The translations under genes and the position numbers were made by a program. Positions 42,401 to 50,700 of a stretch of DNA of 64,000 bases are shown piece by piece (positions within the stretch are counted from its first letter, which is position 1; each line of letters opens with the position of its first letter). Source of the DNA: Caecitellus pseudoparvulus (lineage: Eukaryota; Bigyra: Bicosoecida). The stretch lies in the NCBI GenBank assembly GCA_965644315.1, contig CBFFRQ010000042.1, positions 661,042 through 725,041 on the forward strand, in the 5' to 3' direction. The notes below the pieces were generated by a model. The model saw nothing but the letters and a program-made list of their open reading frames with translations, searched no databases and was not told the DNA's origin.

Positions 42401-44036
42401 AGCAGCTCCCTTCGTCTTCCCCCTCGTGCTACACATTTTGGCAGGCAGTGTGGGTTTCGTCGCCTTCATGGCTTGGCGGCAGTGGCGAGGAGCGAGCACA
42501 GCTGCATTGCGAGGCGCCACGGTGCGTGGCTTCCTGTCCAACGGCTACCGCATCCAGATGACACCAGTGCAAGCTCGGAACCTTGTGGCCCATGCAGGCG
42601 GCGACAAGAGCAGCGCTATCGCGAAGGCCGCTGTCGCTGAGGCTGAGCAAGCTCAGTCAGCATGCTGGGGCTTCGCTTGGCTGCTTCCCACACACACGTT
42701 TCTTGCGATGAAGACCACTCTTGTCGCTGTCGTGGCATGGATCACATGGCTGACCACTGACACCACTCTGCGCCTGTGCATGGTGGGTGGCGTGGTACTG
42801 GGCAGCCTGCTCCTCGTGCGGTGGCGGCGGCCCTGGTGTCTGGAGGAGCTGACAGACCTGGACGTCATGGCCCATGGCGGCATCCTGCTGCAGGTGATCC
42901 TGGTGGGCGTGAACAGCCTCCGCCCACCTGCAGGTGTGCGGGGGGTCACAGATGCTCTGCTGTACATTTCACAGGGCGCCATCCTGCTGGCCATGCTGCT
43001 GGTGGTGGTGCGTGGGTACAGTTCAGCGGCTCGGTCTGTGTTGGCTCGTGTCGGAGCCCGCATCCGGGCCCTGCTGCCTGAGCTGGGCAGTGCAGACAGT
43101 GCAGGGGACAGCACTGTGGGGCAGATCGTGGACAGTCGAGTGCCGACGCTCGTGGACATTGTGTCAGCCCTGGCACAGCGACTGGCGAGGGGTTGTCGCA
43201 TCCAGCCAGCCGCCCCACGCACTATTGTCAGCTTGAGCACGGTGTTATCGTTTCCAGGTGGCATGGTGCGGCAGGGTGGAATTGGTACTCCACGTAGCGA
43301 TGCCGATGCCGTGCTGCAGGCGCTGGGTCGCAGGGGAGCCGCCCTCGTGTCGGTGGCATCCACGCAGAGCTCTGCGAGAGCGAGCGCGGAAACGACAGAC
43401 ACAACAAAGGAGGAGTCCAGTACACGCCCAGCCCAACCGTCATCTTTGCTAGACTTACAGGAAGCATCTCTGCTCCCCATCACCGAGGCAGATGCCGGCA
43501 ACGCGACCAATCCTCTGCGGGCAGGCAAGGCAGAGCCCACCTCTGCACGCAGCGATGAAGCAGCTGGTGCTGAGAAGCAAGCTTCGACGCCATCGCAGTC
43601 AGAACAGGCAAAGCAGACGTCTGATCTTCCAGCCAGTCGAGCGCGAGCACCAGGCCAGCTAGCAGACCTGCCAACTTCTGTAGAGCGGCGCAGCTCCCAA
43701 GCTGGGCTTGCAGACCTCAGTCAGTCAATGATGGGTGTTTCAGGCGAAACTTCGACCCCCAGTGCTGGCAGTCCGCGTTCAAGCTTTGCCGGAAGGCTGG
43801 AGCTCGGTAGAGAAGGAGAGGAGGTTGAGAACCCTCTGCAGCGCACTCGCCGTTTGAGCATGGGCCACATGGCAGCCATTGCAGACATGGCGGAGCAGCA
43901 GCGGACCCGGCGGGGCTCATCAGCAGCGAGACGGTCTGTTGACAGCCGGGGTCGCATTTCTTTCACAGGCTCGGCTCGTCGGCGTTCGTCAGCGACCCAA
44001 CGTAGAAACAGCGCTGCCAAGCCGCCTCCCTCCTGA
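39465..44036 (+). CDS. RCC1-repeat, Cys-rich, multipass membrane protein
   Basis: A 1,523-residue single-exon frame; a second ATG at 39534 would put the hydrophobic segment (HWCFVAAVFLAMAAVCLAQA) closer to the N-terminus as signal or anchor. Seven RCC1-type repeats (HTCALLSSGGVMCWG...GQLGYGNT) fill about residues 95-490 and should form a propeller. A Ser/Thr/Pro mucin-like linker (about 500-640) contains three 32-residue repeats. A Cys-rich module (CAPGHTGAACGTCVAGW, CLACQQCPDSG) precedes a membrane part with about eight hydrophobic segments (to about residue 1190). The C-terminal 330 residues are polar, rich in Ser, Ala and Arg, probably cytosolic. Layout suggests a surface receptor or sensor with an extracellular RCC1 propeller; ligand unknown. 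It is the last unique gene before the telomeric retrotransposons. Confidence 0.82.
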   Translation: MSIKSHLCQNCAGFSSKTKITAIMCSSTRASLQARSPLASARPGHRQRSLALHWCFVAAVFLAMAAVCLAQARLSQVEGAKAILPSVHIRRLSGTGPQVFSISAGGSHSCARLGGGVKCWGYNSHGQLGYGNTVNVGDDEVPATIGAVDLGPVTVTQVAAGSLHTCVLSSSGQVTCWGYSSDGNLGYGNTLRIGDDELPSSVGTVDLGSGVTVTQVVAGHYFTCALISSGEVMCWGRGGAGQLGYGSTVDIGDNELPSSVGTVDLGSGVTVTQVTAGDSHTCVLLSSGGVMCWGSGGYGQLGYGNTLRIGDDELPSSVGTVDLGSGVTVTQVTAGDDHTCALLSSGGVMCWGRADEGRLGYGNIERIGDNELPSSVGTVDLGSGVTVTQVTAGYHHTCALLSSGGVMCWGRGNMGQLGYGNTVDIGDNELPSSVGTVDLGSGVTVAEVSAGGLHTCALLQSGGVMCWGYNLFGGLGYGHTGHVGDNELPSTAGNVQLVFPSLTPSPTASPTSSPSSTHSTTALPTTSPSSTPSTSMTASKSSAPTPSSTASSMTTATSSASGTPSTSMTASKSSAPTPSSTASSMTTATTSASGTPSTSMTASKSSAPTPSSTASSMTTATSSARSRISASFSADPQAATPTPTVSPSPSAPIAAGSSWAWQVGTAGTSSSTFHLAFPGSATCHTGCDSATTAKLLPCPRQGACPVSSTLTHITGCAPGHTGAACGTCVAGWAAVSPCLACQQCPDSGLSPAGAAVGFAALQVTMTLAVAVFSLRKYAKSPEKLTTSLFSGGLRVMLWFIGISAQIAILAPSSPDSLQASAHSLHQWAGACELARPWAGEPTSNLNGTLYTRDADTESAGAGGMAVLSGITGSSSLASLPSVACAAGGGDPSSPDNDGNLFMVALGAFLLLASALTLGLTEPAADTTRGVWCSVLLLLPAAAYIRLLPALLQLHAELVGLRPQHEALTDANAPAGTMKAAAPFVFPLVLHILAGSVGFVAFMAWRQWRGASTAALRGATVRGFLSNGYRIQMTPVQARNLVAHAGGDKSSAIAKAAVAEAEQAQSACWGFAWLLPTHTFLAMKTTLVAVVAWITWLTTDTTLRLCMVGGVVLGSLLLVRWRRPWCLEELTDLDVMAHGGILLQVILVGVNSLRPPAGVRGVTDALLYISQGAILLAMLLVVVRGYSSAARSVLARVGARIRALLPELGSADSAGDSTVGQIVDSRVPTLVDIVSALAQRLARGCRIQPAAPRTIVSLSTVLSFPGGMVRQGGIGTPRSDADAVLQALGRRGAALVSVASTQSSARASAETTDTTKEESSTRPAQPSSLLDLQEASLLPITEADAGNATNPLRAGKAEPTSARSDEAAGAEKQASTPSQSEQAKQTSDLPASRARAPGQLADLPTSVERRSSQAGLADLSQSMMGVSGETSTPSAGSPRSSFAGRLELGREGEEVENPLQRTRRLSMGHMAAIADMAEQQRTRRGSSAARRSVDSRGRISFTGSARRRSSATQRRNSAAKPPPS
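39960..40860 (+). repeat. Tandem ~150-bp repeats encoding RCC1 blades
   Basis: Successive RCC1 units are very similar at DNA level, for example the shared phrases gagcttccatcctcggt and ggcactgtggatttgggcag. The middle four are the most alike, which indicates recent duplication or conversion within the gene. Confidence 0.85.
41060..41340 (+). repeat. 96-bp coding repeat, three copies
   Basis: Starts recur at about 41061, 41157 and 41253 with agtacatcaatgacggcatc and encode a 32-residue Ser/Thr-rich unit containing TASKSSAPTPSSTASS. Copies are almost identical, so the linker length is probably variable in the population. Confidence 0.93.
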
Positions 44037-44392
44037 GCAACTGCGCAGACACATTGAGCGAAGAAATGGATACGTGCAATATAGATTAAGTTCTCTCCGA
44101 CAAAAGGGTACAAATAGGATCCAGTGTACAGGAACACTCTGCAGATTGCAGACCTGTGTGCTTGATCTTCTTTGCATTCTTTTGGTTCTTGTTGTCACCC
44201 GCCAAGAAAGCCTGAAGTCTTTCTGATTGTGTCACCCGCCAAGAACTATGAATTCAATTACTTAAGGGTGTGTGTGGTCTCCGTGCGGCGCGGCATCCGT
44301 GTGAGCCTCACCACCATGTCGCCACGCCTGCCCGCAACGGCGCCCAGCACCCGCCCATGACCTGCCGTGCACCTAAACGGCTGTACATACAT
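44037..44392. other. Spacer between last unique gene and first telomeric retrotransposon
   Basis: Contains the 3' end of the RCC1-repeat gene transcript and no other gene. At its right edge is ggttagg (44393-44399), which matches a TTAGGG permutation and touches the 3' end of element 1. Confidence 0.5.
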
Positions 44393-44766
44393 GGTTAGGA
44401 AGTTCAATGCATTGCAACCTCTTGTTTTCAACCACACTCACCTCACACTTGCTCCTCGAAAGAAGCGGGCTGCGGCGCTCGCTTGCTCAGTACACATATC
44501 TTGCACAGAGCATGGTGAGTCACCATGTGAAGTAAGCTTGTTCTTTTCAGAACATGGTACTTTAATGTTCTTCGTCGTCATTCAGGCGTTCGGCGCCAGT
44601 TGGGCGAGTTGGGCGCGGGTTTCGGCCTTGGCGTGTTGGGGGCGCCGCGGCGACCCCGCGCACACCGCGCCACCCCGCGACCCAAAACGGCCCCGCCGCG
44701 CGTTACGACACTGGAAATTTCAGAATAACATCTTAGAATGCACTATCAACCCGAAGCAAGCTTTTA

Positions 44767-47700
44767 TCACTCACTTTCTTGCTCCTCTGCCGCGCCACCT
44801 CGCCCGGGAGTGAGGTGGCTTGGCATGGTCCAGGCGGCAGGCGTGGCGGCCGTGTAGCGGGCTCGCCGCGCGAGGTCCGCGGCGGGCTGCCCGCGTTCCA
44901 CACCTGCGCCCCGAAGTTGGGCATCTACCACGTGATCAAACACGGCCCCACAGTACCGGATGCACGTTTTCAGGACTTTCGTCCATCCGGGAGGTGCGGC
45001 GACCACCTCGTGGGGCCAGTAGAAACTTTTGCCGTCAGCGGCACCCCCAGAATTCGGGAGCAACTTTTGCCGCAAGGGCCCAGCAAATGCCTCCAGTGCT
45101 TCAGCGGCTTTCACTGGGTCTTGGTCCAGTAGATGGGTCGAGTTTCGGACTGGAACACGCAACCGTTCCATGTGTGGTGCCGTGAGGGCAGCACAAGTTG
45201 CGTGATCCCAGTCCGCACACTCGGGTGCTCCCGTGGGCCACTGACCGCACAGGGCGAGCCGCTTCAGCAGCGCCCGGGTGTTCTGGCATGAGATACGTGT
45301 TCCAGTGTCCAGCTGGCAGCCAGCCTGCACCGCTGTGTGCAGGCTTTCTGGAATGGTGACGTATCTCAGGGGTGGGTGCCGGAGGGCCTCGGCCGTCGGC
45401 CGCCTCGGCACAGCGGTTGACTTTGCCGCTTCGTCACAGTCCTGCATGTTCTGCGCTGCCTCTCGGAAGAACGCCAGACGTTCTAGAGATACTGAGGGGC
45501 AGTCCAGCAGAATGTGGTCTAAAATGAACCCCGCATCGCGTATTTCGGGGTCCAAACACAGAGGACATGCGATATACGGCGTCAGGAGTGCACCCGGATG
45601 CAGGAGCTGCTGTGTCTGCAGCATGAACACCTTCGGCAACCAACTTCTGTCAGGATGACAGGCGGTCCAAGCACTACAGGGAACACTTGGAATCGGATGC
45701 AGTTCCGCGTGTGTTCGCGCTCGGATGTCCAAATGGTGAGGCCTCGGCGAGAGCGTCGGATTCACTCTTTTGTCGCCTGTTTCTCCTCGAGGCGAGTGGC
45801 CCGGGTACTCAGCAGGTAGGAACATGGTCTCCCGGTACATGTCTGTTCTTTGCGTTCGTGCAATGAACAAGTACGACTCCAGGAGGTCCAAACGCTGCCT
45901 CAACGTGAAAGTGGCCGGGAAGTCAACCGACCTGTCGAACCTCGCAGAGGCCACAGGAACACTTGTTGCGACGAACAACTTCGGGCCGTTTTGGGCCGTG
46001 TTCTTGGGCAGCTTTAAGGCCTTTTGGAGAGATCGCATCTCTTCGTGTAGGGCCGTGGTGTCCCGATTTCCGCTCAAATCGTGCCACCTCGCGGCCATGG
46101 CCAGAACGCCGAACACACCTTCGTGGTACCCCAACAGGCGCAACTCAAGTAGGGGTCTGACCGCCCACGGAGTGCCTGTACCGTAAAAGGTGTGCTTTGA
46201 TGCCGCTACGTCTTCCAAAAGTAGGGCCGACGGGACCCTCTCGTCCGGGACGTCCGCGACCATCATTCGGCCCTGCCACACGCTCACCATCAGAACTTTG
46301 AAAGCAGGCGAATCCACCACAGCCTGCTTAAGTGTCCGGACTATGAAACCAATGCGACTTCGCATCGTGCGCATGTGTGTCAGAGGAATACCAGCCGCTG
46401 CAAGGACCGCGCCGTGTTGGACGCGCATCGGATGAAGCTGAAAACCGAACACGGATTTGTCCAGAACACTGCCAACGGCATTGTCGCACATGCGATTGGG
46501 CATGAGCGAGTGTTTGCCAGTGATTGCCAGTGTGTAGTCCGCTGCAGCGACCACTGAGGTCCTCAAAAGGCGGTGCGCTGCCGATGGGGCGAGCCATTCG
46601 GCCGCAGAAATCGCCACAGAAGAATGCCCAGCCATGCTCAAGGTGGTTGCGGCATGTCGACAAGTCACTTTATGCTGTGTGTAAAGCTTGGCCTGTAACG
46701 GTGTTCCTAAGTACTCGTACTCGGCGACGAGAGGAATCCGCTTTCCGTCGACGGTCAGCGCCTGTGACTCCGCAGCAAGGCGTTTCTTTGATCTGACGAC
46801 AAGCATCTGAACTCGGCCCATGCGATAGGAAAGAAGCGGGGATGATCGCATGATCATGATGGCCGACTTGGAGGCGTTGACTCTGAGCCCAAGCAGCGCC
46901 CCGACCCGCCTGACGATGGTGATCGCACGGATCACGGCGTCCGCGCTGTCTACGACGAGTCCCAGGTCGTCTGCGTACAGCGCATGGCTGAATCGGGGTC
47001 CAGTGTGGACTGGGTCCCCCTTTGAATGCAGTAGCTTGACCCCCAGTGTCGGTTTTTCCCCCGTTCCCTCCCCCGGAATGTGGTTCAAGGAGAGCGCACG
47101 GGACACCAGGTCGACCGCGATCTTGAATAGGAGGGGCGAGAGGACGCTTCCTTGCGCTACGCCACTGGTCGCGTGAATGGCCTCGGTCATGCCGTGTTCC
47201 GTGTCGATGCAGACGCTGGCGTTCTCGATGAAATCCACGAGGAGTCGCCTGGTGGTGCGGTCCAGCGGCAGGTGGTCTAACAGCACGCGCAACGCCCTGT
47301 GATCAACGGAGTCGAAAGCCTTTCGAAAGTCGATAAACACGGCGAAAACGGCCAGTGGAGGGCTCTTCTTGGGTCCAATGTCCCGGGAACACGTCGCAGT
47401 CGCTGTTCTCAGTGCTGTTCTTGGTCCTTCGAGCATCGCAAAAACGTGCTCGTGGCACCCGCGGCCTCTGGAGAACCCTGCTTGCTGCGGAGTGATGAGG
47501 CCTTGGACGGCTTGTTCCAGCCTGAATGCAAGAACACTGTTCACCAGCTTGCTCAGCGGGCTCCGGCACACGATCAGCCGGTAGGTCGACGCGACCCCGG
47601 GGGTCTGACCCTTCTTTGCGAGCAGTACTCCCTTGCCGTGGTGCAGCTCCCGTGGCAGGAGACCGTCTCCCTTCACCAGGTGCTGTAGCGTCTCTGCGAG

Positions 47701-50700
47701 GCATCTCAGAACATCCGGGCCTGCGTAGGCCCAGTGTTCGGCCTTGAGTTCCGACAGACCACTGCTGCGGTGTTTCCGCAGTGACTTGGTCGCTCTGAGG
47801 ACCGCCTCAAAGTTGAAGATTTTCGGCTCTCCAGAGGCTCCCGAGTCACTCCCTGCGGAAATTGGAGGAAGCAGACCCTCAAAGTGGGCTGCACTGAGTC
47901 CGTCCAAGTCGGTACTGGGTGGCTGTGCTATCACAGATCTCATCTGAGAATGCAAGATTTTCACCACCTGGGCCGGCTCGGTCACCGCCTGGCCGGCCTG
48001 CAGCGCGAGGCCAGTTGGCGCCAGGCCTCCGGCTCTTCGGCCCAGCGCACGGCAGATGAGTTGATGCGCCGTGAAAGGGTGCTCCTTGGCGAGCATGTTG
48101 ATATGCTTCCTTAGCCTGGAGGCGGTCTCCTTCTTAAAATCGGCCTTCGCGCGAGCCACCTCGTTGTGAGCCGCCCTGCAGCGCAGGGTCGATTCTCGGA
48201 GACTAACTTCTAAACTAGAGATCGCCAGGGCACGCCGCCTTGCAGCCGAGTCACCTGAAGGGTGTTCTTCCAGATGGTGTGTTCGGAGTCGTCTCAACTT
48301 GCGCCGGAGTCTCCGGACCTCTGCAACTTTTTGGTTGCGTTTGCGGCGGGCCGGCCGCAGGCCATGGTCGGCCCTGGAACTCCTGCCCCTGGCGAAGACA
48401 GCGCATGCCGCTTTGTGCAGGACTCGGCCGATGTGACCCAAGGAGGGTGGTATGTGCGGTGTTCCGGCCCGCGGCCCCTGAGTGTTCTTGGCACTCTGGG
48501 CCAGCCTATCGCCAGCATGTCTGGCGTACTGGGTGACCCGGGTAGAGGTTTGGAACACACCGGGGTCTTCGAATGGGGCCACCGGCCTGCGAGTGTTCCG
48601 TGTTCGGCCTGGGGAGGCTGTGGCACCGTGCAGCGTGACCGTACAATGCACCAAAGCGTGGTCCGAGAGCAGCAGGTCCTGTGGGGACCTGGCGTCGCCC
48701 GTGCTGAAGGTGGTCACCACTCTTCCGTGTTCCGCGCGTTCGTACACGGGCCTGGACAGGCATATGTGGTCCAGGCACCGTCCGTACTTCATGTGGGTCG
48801 CGTTTCCTGACCCCGGGCTCGGCAAGAGACCGTGCTGGTGGGTCCATCTGTCGAAGGATCCGACGTCGGATGCCGGCTTCTTCGGTGTTCCAGGACAGGA
48901 CCACCCCATCCGCTCCCAGAACTGCATCCCCCCTGTTCCGGGATGGCAGTTGAAGTCGCCAAGGAACGCCAGCTGGTGGGTGGGGCCGTAGCGGCTCGCC
49001 AAGAGCTCGAGGCCAGCCCAGACTTCGGCCCGGTCTGGCAGGGCGCCCGTGTCCACCTGTTCCACGTCCATGTCCCGTGTTCCAGTTGAAGGTGGAACAC
49101 CGGGACGGTGGTCCACACCTTGTTCAGGCGGGCTAACTCTCGCGTGCTTCCGCGTGATGCTGTGCGGCCGCAGTACCGGCATGTACACGCCTACCACCAG
49201 CAGCGGCGGTGACACCGCGTCCACCTCCGCCACCACAAGGCAGCGCCCGTCCACCTGGCTCTCCTGCTCCGGTAGGAACCTGGGTCGGAGCCGGTCGTCC
49301 ACGATCATGGCCACCTCGCTGCGACCGCCGTCCTGTTGGACTGGTGGGCGGTACGACCTCATGCCGTGTTGAGCCAGGGACGGCATGCCCACCCCGCCCG
49401 GCTCCGTCACCACCAGGACCAGAGCGGCGGTGTCCGGGGTCACTGACTCCACAGCGGACAGCACCAGCTCCGGGTACATGCTGTGGGACTTCCACGTGTT
49501 CCACGTCGCCAGCGACACCGAGATGGGTCTCGTGCGTACTGGGCCGCCCTCAGCCCAAGTTCCGCACGGCTGCCCCGCAGCGCCTTCAGAGCTGTTCCGC
49601 GGCACCTCCGCGGAACCGGGAACACCTGTTGCGGCACCGGGGGCAGCGTGACCTCCTACGACGTCTACGAAATCCATGGCCTGTGATGCAGGTCGCATGG
49701 ACCACACCACGCCCATGGCCGCCTGTATAGTCACATGCGGCCACGGGCCCAGCGTGTGCTGCCACATCTCCCGCCGCCATAGCGGAAAGGAGTCAACCAC
49801 CGAGGGTAGTGACTCCCTACGCGACCGGGGAACGGCCTCCACGTACGTGCGGTGGGCGTGGAGGAAGAGCGGCGTTCCCGCGCGTTTCATCTCGTCCTCC
49901 TCGTTCCACGTGCGACGACATGGAGGGTGGCGCCGTAACAAGCCGTGAAGTGCGCAAGCTAAGCGTAACCGGGCATCCACCATGCCCTCCCTGCCATGCG
50001 AGGCCGGAACACACGTGTAGACCGTGAACATGGCCTCGAGGCAGAGGGGCATGGGTGGCTCCCCGGTTTCGGGCAGAGGTCCGTGCACCTCCACCCAGCT
50101 GTCCCTGTCCGGGGTGTCCGGATCGATGATGGTGGTGCATTGGTTGACGTGGTCGAAGACCAGCGTGGCCACGTGGCCCTGGTCCGTTTTCGACTTCATC
50201 AACCCCACCGCGAACGCAGCCCGCTTCGAGTCATCAAGAGCGAGACTTTCGTTCGTAAGTTCGACGAGCAGGACCAGGGATGCGAGAAGCATCCGAGGTG
50301 GCCATGACTCGTCGGGGCCCACGTGTGCACTGGCCATGTGGACGGCTCTGGCCGCGGACATCAGTGGTCCCAGTGTGTCCCCCGCCTCCGATGGGCTAAG
50401 TGACATAGCTGCGGAACTCATGCTCTCCACCGGACCTGGACACGACGCGATGCGTAACGCGTTCTCCAGGATGGTCGCATGTCGGAAGTGCGTCGTCCAC
50501 ATGCTTCCGCTCGGGGTGTCTTGTAGAAGCGTTTGAAGGACCGCCTGGCCGCATGAGCTGCCTGTCGTGTTGACGAAGGTCCTCTCAAGCCCAAGGGCAT
50601 GGAGGGGGTGGCCCTTGGGCGTGCGGCGGAAGTCAAGCGTCGGCGTCCGGGCGTGTTCCTGTGCCAGGACCCGGGGAAGGTCCCTGGAGCCTGTTGCTGC

